A program made the position numbers and the translations under genes. The notes below the pieces were generated by a model. That model saw nothing but the letters and a program-made list of their open reading frames with translations. It had not been told where the DNA came from and did not search any database. 32,439 nucleotides of DNA from NCBI GenBank assembly GCA_000934455.1, contig KN885208.1:43055-75493 (forward strand), written 5' to 3'. The stretch's first letter is position 1; each line of letters opens with the position of its first letter. Shown one piece after another: positions 1 through 11,890 of this stretch. The DNA comes from Apostichopus parvimensis. Lineage: Eukaryota > Echinodermata > Holothuroidea > Aspidochirotida > Stichopodidae.

Positions 1-589
1 CATTTATACAGCACAAGAAGGAAGTATTCTGAGTCACTTTCAAAAAATCATTTCACCCATTTACTGTATTATACTGTACATCAGCATATGTGCAAAGTCA
101 GGGAAACTCTTTTGGCTCAAGACCTTTTATCCTTCTGGTGGAATTTGATCAAAGTAACAATGAATTTGCTCAGTTGAATTATAGAACTAATCCACAGAGC
201 AAGAGCCAAGATATTATCATTTCCCATGACCTTGAAAGGAATGTTTGTTCCCTCCATAGCATCGCGAAGTTACCATATACAAACCTTCTGTATGTGCCTT
301 TTCATAAGGTACATATCATATGGTTTTCCTCTGGATATTGGCCCTATATAAATTTGCATTTATTATTATTATTATTATTTGTCAGATGTCTTTGTGCAAG
401 TAAATTGTAAATCATATCTACCAACACAGTGCAGCTGTTCATTTAAATCTATGAACAACCTGTACCATATATGTCAGTGTTAAAATATGCAATGTTCATG
501 AATATCATATATATCTTTGAGAGGTATGTAATGTACTGGTTGAACTGCTTTATGTATTTGTTAACAAGGTAATCATGTCATCATTTCAG
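1..589 (+). other. MED1 intron (partial, left window edge)
   Basis: I see no recognisable exon here. The stretch ends in a polypyrimidine-poor but valid acceptor (tcatttcag, AG at 588-589) just before a MED1 exon. A short (ATT)n microsatellite lies at about 361-380. An open frame at 90-410 shows no similarity to the MED1 region expected just upstream and is treated as chance. The 5' exons of MED1 must lie to the left of the window. Confidence 0.6.
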
Positions 590-3500
590 ACGATGAGAGC
601 GAAGAGGTCTTTGAAGTAACAGCTTACAACCTTCACAGGATGACTGTTCTCTTTGAGCATCCAGCCAAAGATGGCATGGCCTGTGGTATGTATGATGTTA
701 GGTTTATTAAAACAAATCTGACATTTTTGCAAGCATTTTGCTCTGCTTATTTTCAGAATAATAAATATTATCACGTTCTGTATCAGATTCTGTATCATAT
801 TCAAGGTTTCATCTAATTTGACATTTTATACTTTTATTGCAGTTGAATTTGATACATCAGATGCAGCGAACCCAAAGTGTAAGCTATACCCCAGAGAGGG
901 TGAAGAGCCATTTTGTAGTGAGGAGTATGCCACAAAAGTTTTGCAGAAGTGCCTCTCCATTCCTATCACCATGAGGGCTATACTAAAGAAAACAGTTGGC
1001 TGGTTAGAAACACGTAAGCAGAAAGAGGTAAGTTGTTTGCAAGATAACAGAAATGATGCTAAAATTTGTAATTGGAAAGTATTGCAGTGATACTCAAATT
1101 TCATCACACAAAGTTAAAATTGTGGGTTGTCAACTTTTGGCTTGTAATTGTCAAAGGCAATAAATGGTCACTTGGTACAATTGTATGGTTTAATACCTTT
1201 TTAGGCATGAAAACCTCTAGGGTCAGTTCCTGTGTGAAGGTTTGCGATCATAATTAACAAGTCCATTATATGCGAAAAGGGCAACCTGTCTTTGGGAGAA
1301 ATAACAGATTATTAACAGTTTGATTATGAAAATCCACTAATCCACTAATCGATTAGGTCAGATGACAGCAACGTGTTCTTTGAATTTATCATCAACTTCC
1401 TGGAGGGCACAAAATATTGAATATCTTGCCAGCCTACTTATTCACTCCTATGAAAAGTAAATGTGTACCGAAGGACCATTTATTTCAAAAAGGCTGTTTT
1501 CAATCATTTTTGGTAAAATGAATAGTAAATCTGGGAATGTTTAGAAATTTGATAGTAGTTGAGAAGCAGTACATGTTTCAAACTAGCAATTATGAGTTAT
1601 TTTATTACTATCAAAATTAATTATGTCAAGGTTACTACCATGTGAAGTATTTATTTAGTAGCAGTTTTCCTTTGTTGCGTTTTTTCAATTTGTTTTTCTT
1701 GAATGATTAACCGAAGATAAATCTTTAATAATTTTAGTTTAGCATGTAATGGTAAATAAGAATTCAAAGAAGGCGAATGCAGATATATGAAATGAAGGAT
1801 ATCACAAGTGTAAAGAAACAATTGTAGATATTGTGGACAAAAAGTTTGGTTTTTTCTTACACAGACTGGACTAAACCCTTGACTTTTTGTTTCTATCTTC
1901 AATTTGTATTTTCTTTAGTTGACATGTCCTGATAATATGATCTATCTTTTTAATTATAGGTACCTGCTGCTGCTACACCCGCGATGGGTTCCAGCCCCTT
2001 TCCAAGTCCAAATCTGCCATCATCAGGTCCATTCAGTGCCCTTCAGAAATTAAACAAGTCAATTGGGGGCACTCAAGGTTCGTCGTGTAATTCTGCTAAG
2101 ATCAAGGGAAGAACCCTGTCAGGAACTCAAAACTACCAGGGAAGCATTCTCAGTGACCTGACAAGCTCAATGGCAACATTCTTTCCACAGCCAACATACT
2201 CCAGCAGCAGTACAGCAGCACCAGTGCCTCAAGCTGTGCCAGGAGAACCCTTGCTGAGTCCACCAAAGCAAACACAGAATCCCATGTTAGCAAGCCTTTT
2301 ACAGAGTACCATTACAGGGGGAGGACCACCAGCTCATCGGATCCCTGTACAACAACAACAACAACAACAACAACAATACCAGCAGCAACAACAACAGCAG
2401 CAACAACAGCTGCAACTACAACAGCAGCAGCAACAACAGCAGCAGCAACAACAGCAGCCACAGCTGCAACAGCAACAGCCTCAACAACAGCCTCAACAAC
2501 CAGTGGACCTACTACAGATGCATCCAACACCACCTACTCCTACCACTCCAACACAAGCTAAACACAGTAAGAACCCAATGTTGCTTAATCTGCTTCAAGA
2601 ACCAAACATTGATGCTGCCAATGTTACATCTCTGAAGGCAACCAAAGCTAAACAGCGCAGAAAGAAAATGTCAGAGAAATCTCCACAACTTTTCCCAGAA
2701 GATGACTCTGGCAGTGGAAGTCACGACAGAACTGCCAATCAAGATGTTTTTATGTTTACCGGTGCACCTAAGTTATCATCAATGCCTTTGTTAAAGGACA
2801 CGCCAAGACAGTCTTCTGTATCAACTGATCCTCTGAAATCTCAATTTGACATGAATAAACCAAATCAAACATTAACAGAGTTCTCTCCCTTGATGAGTAA
2901 ACAAGTAGATCAAAATAAGATGAAGAAAAGACAAAGCAGATCGGATAGTGTTACCTCTGTTTCAAGTATTGGAGCTGTGCCACCATCCCCGAGGCAGTCA
3001 CCGAAAACCCCAATGTCACCAGCAGGGACATTGTCTCGTCCATCTCGCAGCATCAGTAGTACTCCAGAGTTATCGGCACCAAGTCCATCTAATATTCTAC
3101 CAGGTATGATCACTGAAATGCTGCCAAGATCAGACCCACTACCAGGGATAAGTCAAAGCCATGTCCTCTCACCTGACTTTGGTGTTCCACCAAAGGTTCT
3201 GACAACACCCTCACATCAAGTTCCTAGTGATCCTTTTGATTTTACAGAGGATATAAAGGACATCATTGAGATCAATGTGCCAAATTTTGAAGATATGTTC
3301 TTAAATTCAAAGACGGACTCTGACGAATTTGGACTGAGCAGCGTCAATTCTGCTATAGCTAAACTTGAGTCTGCATCTGTATTGGACAATGAAGACGACA
3401 AGAAAGACACTATTGATATGCAAACTAACCTCCTTCACCCAGGATCTAGGAGTCAGTCTTTAGACTTGATGTTGCCTGGTGTTGTGTCAAACAGACCTCC

Positions 3501-6500
3501 TGGAGATGTAGCCCTGGATTTATCTCAAGCAGAAGTACCAATACCTAATATTAGCGCTCCTATTGGTAAGGAGCTGAGGTCATCAATATCCTCCTCACCT
3601 ACACTACCAGCTCAAAGCCCTATGCCATCGCCTCCTCAGTCGAAAAAGAGTGTCTCCAAGGCTCATCCATCAAAAGGAAAGCCAAAAGATTTTTCCAAGT
3701 CATTTCAGAGTGATATCCCCAAGCCCAAAACAAAAAGAGCCAAGAAGAATTTGAAAGAGCCCGCTGGACCGGCCGATGTAATTACCAAGAAAGGCCGCAG
3801 AAGAGGGAGAAAGAAAAAGTATCCGGACTCTTCTCCAGAGTGTGCAACTGGAGAAGACTATGAGACAACAGTAGCATACGGACAGCCGTTAAAGATGACA
3901 ATAAAACTGAAACCTGCAGAGGCAAAGCCGAAACTCAGGCTTACTCCTCCATTAACCAAGATTAAAGTGAAGACCTTACCAGCTCTTGCTACATCAGCAA
4001 GTCAGTTGGGACAGAGAGAAGATTCAAATGAGGCAGTTTTCAAAGCACAGAGTACAATACAACAAATTCAATTACTTCAGCCCAGAAGAGATCAAGAGGA
4101 TTTAAGAAAAGATAAAGGTGAAACAAAGCCAGTGGAAAAACAGTCAAAAGACAGTAACAAAACAGAGCCACCAGAAAGAGTAATGATCAGAAAGTCACTC
4201 GATCCACAGAAAGTAAGATTTGATGAACGGACATCGAAAGTGGCAAATTTAATCAGCAAGCCAGTTTTCAAGGCTGGAAGTGGTGCAAAGATAGCTAAGG
4301 TCAGAACAGATCTAGCAAAGAGACCTGCTTACATATCTAAGGCAGATGTGCAAAAGCCCAGTCCAGAGGATATACTGAGTTCTGTGCTTCCTAAACCATC
4401 TGTATTATCCTACAAAATTCCAAAGTTGAAGAAACCCCCATCGCAGGATACATCACCTAAAGTTGGACCCGAAGGAGACAGTGGAAGCATACCACAAATA
4501 GAGAAAGTGAATCAGTCTGTTGTCCCAAGCAAAATTTCTGATCAAACCAGGCTTTCTTCCCCAAAGAGAACCCCCATCTCGGCAATGCCGAGACCAAGAA
4601 GTGCATCTCCATCTATGAGGCAAGATAAGAGGTTTGATGTAGGCAAACCAGGATTCACAAGACCCACACCTGGACAAAAAGGTGGGTCAGTTAGCCCAAG
4701 AGGTTCAGTAAGTCCACAAAGCAGTATTGGTAGTAAAGTAAGAACATCTGCAGAAAAATTAGATAAACGTGGTGAAACGCCCTCTCCAAAGGATTCAAGT
4801 TCATCTCCAAACAACAGAATGTCACCACAATTGAGATTACCCGCTTCATCTGGCTCATCACCTAGTCATCCAAAATCTGGAATATCCCTATCCACTCAAG
4901 CTGTGAACAAATCTTCCCAGGACAATGCTTCCCCTGTGCATCCTAATAGGTCTCTGAGTACCTCCTCTCCTAGTTATACCTCAAAAACAAACACAGGAAG
5001 TACTTTCACTACCAACATGAAAGTGAGACCTTCTACAACGCTGGGTTCCAAAACAGGATCATCTGGTGGTCAGCAAATGAAGACTCCTCTCAGTGCACCA
5101 CCACCAAGCAAATCTCCATCCATCCCTTCATCCACAAGTTCCCTAAAGAGTGCACCTACATTGTCCCAGGTTAAAGTATATCAGTCACCAAAATCTTCTC
5201 CAGTGGGGACAACTCAGCAGCAAGCCAAACAAATGACTAAGCCAGTCCCTCTTGTGATTCCCTCAAGTGCTAGGGCACCATCATCGAATGTTAAAAGTTC
5301 TGCACCAGCAACTCCATCAACTCCTCTCTCAGCGACTGGACCACGAATGAAGTCACCAAAACCACGCAAAATCAACTCTTTGAATGCCATTGTAAGCAAA
5401 TTGACAGAAAGAGTCCAGGAAAAGACAACTGGTGATGGAGCTCATACTACTGAGAAAGAAGATGACCACAAAAAGCTTGAACTTGTTCCCGGTGATAAGG
5501 AACAGGTTGTGCGAGCACTTTTGAGCTCTGGACTTGTTGAAAAAGCAACTGTAGCCCCAGCAAAGGTTCCATCACAGAAGATCCAGCAAACACCACAAAG
5601 TAAACAGCCTGTAAAGGATGAAACGGCAAAGGCTGCTCTTGTTGCAAAGCAGGGTGGCATGTCCTTTGGTGGAAAGTCTAGTACATCACAAACCAAAACT
5701 GCTGTAGCTCAGGCATTGAAAAGCATATCACAAAGTTCTAAACCTGAGACAAATCCTGCATCTAAAGAAAGTCCGTCACCAACTCCAACCAAATCCACTT
5801 CGGCTTTGCAAACCAAGAACTTGAAACCATCCACTCCTTCCAACAAATCAGCACCTACTAAAACAACAGGAAACAGCAATACTCCAGCAAAATCAACTGT
5901 AGTTACATCAGCTCCAAAAACAACCTCACAGGTCAAAGTTACAACCACCGTCTCAAAGACCTCATCAGTAACACCTACTTCAAAAGCGGCCGTAGGAGGA
6001 TCAAAACCGAAGCTGTTTATTCCAACTTCTGGTATAAAGCCAAACCAACCGGTCCAGAGTCCTTCAAAGACCCCAACCAAAACATCACCTTCACCATCGT
6101 CTCATCGTCCTATCATCTTAAGCAAGTCTTCTTCAACAGTGACTTCACCAGATAAAGGGGCCACAAAAGTGACCCGTGTTCAGATTGCGCCAGTCGCTGA
6201 ACCTGCCACAGCTGGTGCATCAACTCCCGTTGGGGCAAAAGTCACAACCAAAGCTCAGAGTCCATCATTACCTTTAAAGCCAAAACAAGACAAGAAAGAA
6301 CAAGATCCAAAAACGAATCAATCTGATGGAGATTCAAAAGAAATAAGTGGCAGGGATTCTAAAGGGGTTTCTGAAACAGAAAAACCTGTTGAAAATAAAG
6401 CTGACCAGGAGTTTGCTAAAATGGAACCAGAACAGCCAAAAGATAGCATACCAAAAGAAGAGACTGAGGAAAGCTTGACCGACAACAAAGAAAAGGTGAG

Positions 6501-7473
6501 TGCAGATCAGCAGAGAGATGATGGAAAGCAGGTTATTAGGTCTGATACAAAACCTGTTCATGTTGAATCTAAAGACAGTTCAACAACTGCCAAACCCTCA
6601 AAAGATGCAGAAAAGAACGATGAGAAGAAATCAGCTGTTACCTCAGACATTCTTAGTACATCAACAAAACCTTCCTTCAAGAGATCAGCCTCAAAAGATG
6701 GGAGTGATGATATTCCACCTAAGAAGGTTCAAAAAGTTTCTTCCAGCCCAGGACCCAACTCACCAGAAACTGGTGATGCCTTGCAGATAGGTATTCCACT
6801 GTCGCCAAAGTCCTTGAATGCTAGTAACAAAGTTCCTACCCAAATGTCAGTATCCTCAGCTTCCAAAGCTGGTGGGATGGTTGCCAAGTCTCCATTTTCA
6901 TCCATACCCAAGGAAATAGAATTTAAAGTTCCAAGCCCAGCTATGTTACCGCCAAGTAGCCCCAGGAATATGGTTTATAATGTCAGGAGTCCTGGTCCAT
7001 CCTTCAAGCCTTCTAGTCCCACAAAGGCTACCAGTCCCGTCTCACCAGGCGTACCTAGTCCAACCGGTGCGGAACCAGCTATCGGAGGAGTACCAAATCC
7101 GCAAGGTGTTAAAAGAGCAGCCACCCCAGAGGAGTCTGCGTTACCTTCAAAACGGAGCATGCTACTTGAATCGTGCTCCCCAGTCAGCCCAGCTGAGAGC
7201 GATGACGGCTTGGTCATTGATGTTCCAACATCCCCCAGCCAGAGGAAGCAAAAAATCATAGCTGGAAGGGGAAAAGAAATTGGAGAAGCCTCCAGCAGAG
7301 GACACAATCAAGTTAAGTCCCCGTTACCCCAGTCCCCTCTGGTCAAATCACCAATTGCAAGCAAATCTCCAACAGGTATCAGTGTCGGTAGTGGGGATGC
7401 CGGTAGTCCCTGCACATTGGATGACGATCTGATGAATGAGGCCCTTAGCTCTGTCAGGGAAGATGCATCATGA
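590..7473 (+). CDS. MED1: Mediator complex subunit 1 (MED1), 3' part, three exons
   Basis: MED1 is the Mediator subunit that nuclear receptors contact in the nucleus. Exons seen: 590-685, 843-1027 and 1960-7473 (stop 7471-7473). Donors are gtatgt and gtaagt, acceptors AG at 841-842 and 1958-1959, and phases join correctly (TGT G|TT; GAG|GTA). A competing donor gtaagc at 1014 would break the frame. The first two exons resemble the end of the conserved MED1 domain (FEHP, CKLYP, then CLSIPITMRAI; human has RCMSIPVTMRAI). The last exon adds 8 codons before ATG 1984. Counting from that ATG, LxxLL boxes are at residues 102-106 (LASLL) and 200-204 (LLNLL), matching the human LTSLL and LMNLL boxes. 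A 50-residue polyQ tract (123-172) lies between them. A basic, AT-hook-like cluster (GRRRGRKKK) is near 604-612, and a segment like human SLTAVIDKL is at 1132-1140 (SLNAIVSKL). The end has DDDLMNEAL, like human DDDLMDVAL. The rest is Ser/Pro/Thr/Lys-rich and presumably disordered. The N-terminal half lies outside the window. Confidence 0.96.
1028..1959 (+). other. MED1 intron before the terminal exon
   Basis: This 932-bp AT-rich intron runs from donor gtaagt (1028) to acceptor attatag (AG 1958-1959). Its open frames have no recognisable coding content. No other repeats or RNA genes were noticed. Confidence 0.85.
2350..2499 (+). repeat. CAA/CAG repeat coding polyglutamine in MED1
   Basis: Fifty codons, 43 of them Gln, are interrupted by single Tyr, Leu and Pro codons. 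CAA and CAG are freely mixed, so the DNA tract is impure and likely less slippage-prone than a pure CAG run. It sits between the two LxxLL boxes. The complementary strand reads as an Ala/Val-rich open frame, which is only a shadow. Confidence 0.95.
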
Positions 7474-7522
7474 ACTCTTCATTTCATTCAGCATCCTGTT
7501 CAGCAGATTGGGTCTTATTTAT

Positions 7523-7645
7523 CAGAGTAGATTTGAAGGATTCCAGAGGAGTAAATTGTTCAAAAGATGCTGGGCAGCAGAAGCAAACAACAGTGTCCCA
7601 AGGATCTGTTAGTAGGCTCTGTATATGTTATCTGGACAAAGATGG
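7523..7645 (+). repeat. Direct repeat copy 1, MED1 3' flank
   Basis: About 123 bp just 50 bases after the MED1 stop codon is repeated at 8537-8666 with a few substitutions and a short TA-rich insertion. Shared landmarks include ggattccagaggagtaaatt and gatctgttagtaggct. It probably lies within the 3' UTR. Confidence 0.92.
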
Positions 7646-8536
7646 GTGGGAGGCCTGGGTTTTATACATCAGATTGGACCCACGTAAAATTTGGTGCACT
7701 AACATCTTGGTGATTACAGTTGTCATCTCACATAGAAATAACAACTTACAAAGTCTGAAACTAGGACTGGAATGGAATGGTGGAACTGAAAAAGCCTTCA
7801 TGAGGAAGTTTGCTTTTAGTAGACAAATTTTGTCAATTTTACAGAATATAAAGCCTAACACCGTTCTCACCTGAAGAATAGTTATATGTATATCTTTCAC
7901 CATTGGGAGGATCAGGGCAAATGTTAGAAGCTACTCTGTCGATATTTATACTAATGACAGAAGGAATTGTGATTGGTTGGGAACTGGATTAACCTAAGGA
8001 AGGTCACCTTGGCAACAGGACATTCACGACATAATGGTACAGGGTAGGTGTAAATACAAGTAGAAAGGATAATTGCGAAAGATAATTAAAAAGGACAAAT
8101 ATAATAACATAAGCCAAGCAGTGTCTGTGAGATGAGTAGAGTGAAGCATTAGATGAACCTTCTTGCCACCAGGGAACTGGGCAAGGTGTCATCTCTGTTA
8201 GTTATAACTTTAAAAACCACAGAACTGTGTAAACGTTTTTTGGTGATTGAGCAAAATTTCTTGTCGGATGGCTATACACGAATCAATTTGGTAAGCTGCA
8301 AAGTCTTGTGTATGCCACCGAAATCCATGATGTCAATTAATTATGCTTATATGGATTGAGGGCTCTTATAATAATAATGATAATAATGAACATTAGTTTT
8401 GTAATCCGCTGGTATCTGTCAAATAGACGCTCATGTCACAGTGAAACAACCCTGAGAAAGTGCAAGAGGAGTGAATAAGATAACAAAAGTTAACAGTTGA
8501 TTAGATGTTGTATAGTCCTAGAAACAAATGAGTTTT

Positions 8537-8666
8537 CAGAGTAGATTTCAAGGATTCCAGAGGAGTAAATTGTTCCAAAGATGCTGGGCAGCAAAAGCAA
8601 AACAACAGTGTCCCCAGGATCTGTTAGTAGGCTATATATATCTATATGTTACATGGACAAAGATGG
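8537..8666 (+). repeat. Direct repeat copy 2, MED1 3' flank
   Basis: This is the second copy of the 123-bp segment at 7523-7645, offset by about 1,014 bases. It differs by scattered single-base changes, one extra C and A, and an inserted tatatatc-like stretch near its end. No terminal inverted repeats or target duplications are visible, so a segmental duplication is more likely than a transposon. Confidence 0.92.
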
Positions 8667-10252
8667 TTATGTTATTTTCTGTTTGGTAAACAGAACCTCT
8701 CTCGGTCAATTTAGTTACATATTGCTAGACGTGTGATTCAAAAGGAGAGATAGAAATGTGTAAAGATGGCAACCAAAAGTAACATGTGTTTATGTATCTG
8801 CATTGTGTATGAAAGTATTTAAATAGGTGTGTGCTTTACTGTTAGGCCTTGTCTGTCTTAGAGTCTGTTTGATATTTGTAGTGTAGACTAGGCTAACTGT
8901 GGATTATCTTGTTTTTAGTTTCAAGGTTTTGTTTTATGATTCAAAGTCCTTGAATAGTTTTTTCGGACATTCAAGTTTAAACTTGTAAGCCTTCTTATAA
9001 AGCTGTAAGTGGTGAAATAACATCAATGCAGAAAATATTAATTTAACTGCTCAGTTTGTAACAGTGGCTTCAAATTGTATGTACATAAATTATAACAATG
9101 ATAATACACGGAAGAAAAGAGAAGGCAGGAAAACTGTACATTAAAATACACTTTGATATAAATGCTTCAAAATCATTTGCTTCAGTGTAATTGGCTTCAG
9201 CAGTGGTGTAGGGAAGGGATGGGGGTGTTGCCCAATTTTTATGCTCTCTGGTATCCCTCTACAAAATGACATTTTGTGATGGTAAACAAGTAAGACAAAA
9301 TACTCATGTTATACAACGTAAAAGCGATGCTTGTAGTTGCTTCTCGGTTGGTAAACTTGTGTTCTGCTGCCTCCACGTTATTTTAAGGCTTATCTTTTTG
9401 TTTAAAGGAAATGGTTTCGCCGAGCCATTTTGTCATACTACACAATTCTGTGTGTTTATATCATTTCAAAAGACCTTTAGGGGCCTCATCATTTGTTCTG
9501 TTCACTGGTTGGAAACTGCGGTATAGATTGATCACAGTATATTATTATAGGACTAACGGAAACATTGCATGATGGAGACGTGCCTCTCTGCTGCATAGGC
9601 ATGTTTTATTTCCTCTTAACACGGCTGATAGACCAGCTTAGCTGGTATATTGGAGATGCATAAAGATGTAATTTCCTTGTCAAAACTTCCTTGTATTAGG
9701 TCATGTTTACATGGTACACCACATGCATTTTCATTTTTACTTATATTCATCTAAAATATGGCCTGATTTAAAACATCCGTCTCCCCTCCCCCAGGAAACT
9801 GATGCCAGATTAACCTCACACTCCTCACTCGCAATGGTGCCACAGGTGCAGGTTAGGCTTATGTGAATGTTAACCCCATTCCCCCCCCCCCCTCGTTAAA
9901 GATAAAGATGGCTGTAATTATGCCACAGGTTAGGAGAGGATGTAGATGGTGGAGATTTGGAACTTTCTTCTTTTTTTTTCTGTTGATGTTTATGTATTAC
10001 GAAAGAACCCTGATGCACTAGCGTCCATACTTTCTGTTCCCTAGGCCTCTTCCTCGCCCCTGCCATCTCCGCATACAATGGACATAGATTGGCAGCAAGG
10101 AAGGGTGGGGGGGGGGGTTCATCCTAGAAGAGCAGATCAAAGTGGATGTAAAATGTTGAATTTAAATCAAGAAATACAAAACTAAAGTAGAAACCACTAG
10201 GTTTTACAGCTCTTTCTTTTTATTTGTTTGGGAGTAAAAAAAGTTCATCAAT

Positions 10253-10258
10253 AATAAA
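10253..10258 (+). terminator. Candidate polyadenylation signal for MED1 (AATAAA)
   Basis: This is a canonical AATAAA hexamer on the + strand about 2.8 kb after the MED1 stop. A minus-strand AATAAA is only 29 bases away at 10219-10224, as might be expected where convergent transcripts end. Hexamers occur by chance in AT-rich DNA, so this is weak. Confidence 0.22.
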
Positions 10259-11130
10259 GGAGCATTTTCAGGCGATAAAAACAGTTGTGTAGGGTGATAC
10301 CTGGATGACTAATCTCCAAAACAAAAGCAATCACAGTTGTAAAAGAGTCGATCAAGATTTTATGAAAGTCTAAAACGAGACTGAAAATTGTATTTACACT
10401 GAGGTACGTGCATTTACTATATAAGCTTTTCTATATTCAAGACGATATGCTAGCAAGACCAACGATGGGCCACTATCGTCCGATGCTTACAGCCTCCTGC
10501 GGCACATCTCTCCTCACTGAGACAGTTACTAATCTACAAAGGTAGACCTCAACCTTGCAGCTACAATTTTAAACAAATGGAATTGAAACAAACGAGACAA
10601 ATAATGCTATTTGATGAGGTTAGAAATGAAACGTTGCAACACGAAGTGCATCAGCTTTCAAAAGTGTTAGGCAGGCGCTCGAGTCGAGGATTTCATACGA
10701 TGCTAAAGTAAATATGCTAGGTTCTCCTAACTTATGATCAAATGTTCAACAACAGAACTTGATATGCTTTGTTGGAATGAATAGTGGTTATCTCTAAATT
10801 TCTACATATAGATTCATTTAATATACTATAATGTCATCTGATGTTGAAACACCACTTAAGGTAATTGTGCCAGTCTGCTCTGCTTGTTACCTGCAGAGAA
10901 GACGACAAATTCTCAACTACAAACTGACACACTCAGACTATGATGCTGTGAAAATATGAATTTAGGTCTTACCACAATAGAGTTGATTAAAAAAACCCAG
11001 CCTCTTAATTCATGCTGCTAGCTATAGGAGACCATTACAATACGTACTGCATGGTACCATATCAAACTAGACTTTGAAGCTTTCAGACTGCTGCAAGACA
11101 CAATCTCTGTAGAACCAACTTGAGAGTTCA

Positions 11131-11498
11131 TTAAAGGCATTGAAGACTCGCCCCAAACCGTGTGCCGCGCTCTGAAAAAAGTTAACTTTCCGTTGCTTGC
11201 AAATGACGTTTTCTTCTTTTCGCATACAAAATGCAGACAGTAATGAACCGTGAAACCTTGTTATCTTTTTTATCTAGACCTGAGATGTCCACGCTGCTAT
11301 GTACACTGTGTTGTGGGTATTGACCGCAGCTGTATGTATTGACTGTACACTAGTGTCTAATTAGCGACGTTAGCAAGCTGTGTGTGTATTTTCTGGGATC
11401 AATGGTGGTGTCTAACACTTCTGTTACACCTCATTCGAAACTAGGTCATATTACCAGCATTAGACGTATCTTTTTGCGCGAGTCTTCACACCCTTTAA
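11131..11498 (+). mobile_element. TTAA-flanked MITE, copy 1
   Basis: This is a 368-bp non-coding element bounded by TTAA (11131-11134 and 11495-11498). It has terminal inverted repeats of about 24 bp, with core TGAAGACTCGC near both ends. A second, inverted copy with the same ends lies at 19390-19755. The size, inverted ends, TTAA borders and lack of an open frame fit a miniature inverted-repeat DNA transposon. TTAA as target duplication is inferred from the borders of two copies. The superfamily is not assigned. Confidence 0.85.
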
Positions 11499-11617
11499 AG
11501 ATGACGTGGGTAACTTTCCATGCATTCATGGCATATTTCGTCAAACTTCAATCATCACCTTAACATGTAAGACATAGCAAAACTTATGCTATAATTACAT
11601 ATGTAATCAAAGTTTGG

Positions 11618-11623
11618 TTTAAT
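11618..11623 (-). terminator. Candidate polyadenylation signal for beclin 1 (ATTAAA)
   Basis: The minus strand reads ATTAAA about 270 nt after the beclin stop codon. It is a common variant hexamer and the nearest one to the stop that I noticed. An alternative canonical AATAAA lies much further away at 10219-10224. Confidence 0.22.
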
Positions 11624-11890
11624 GAATCCTAAGGGTAAGAGAAGCATTATAGTGGATTATTTTTCCCAGTCTCCATGTGATGATGGTTGCTGTCATCAAT
11701 CCTTCTCTTCTATGAACATTCTGAGCCGGCTAGTGGAACTGCCACTTAACTTCCCCGATACAGACACTGACAAGTGTAACCCCGTATCTGGCCACCTTAT
11801 TTCAACTACTGGAATCTAATGAAGGTGGACAGAGGCCTTGAGTTCATGGATAGTTCCATGTTAGGCAAGGTTTCTGGCATCATGTCGGTG

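Larger units (their letters stand above)
7474..11130. other. MED1 3' UTR and convergent intergenic region
   Basis: There is no convincing coding sequence between the MED1 stop and the first transposon copy. The region includes a direct duplication (7523-7645 and 8537-8666), C and G homopolymers near 9880-9892 and 10107-10118, and AT-rich stretches. Candidate polyadenylation signals for MED1 are ATTAAA near 9140 and AATAAA at 10253-10258. A minus-strand AATAAA at 10219-10224 could serve the opposing beclin gene. The true transcript ends cannot be told from sequence alone. Confidence 0.5.

Noticed and set aside
90..410. Open frame upstream of the first MED1 exon
   Set aside because: No resemblance to the expected MED1 segment, and no consistent splice sites; it ends in a microsatellite-coded Leu run.
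5709..6080. Antisense open frame within MED1
   Set aside because: It is a shadow of the Ser/Thr/Lys-rich coding frame, with no homology of its own. The same applies to the other minus-strand frames between 2300 and 7300.
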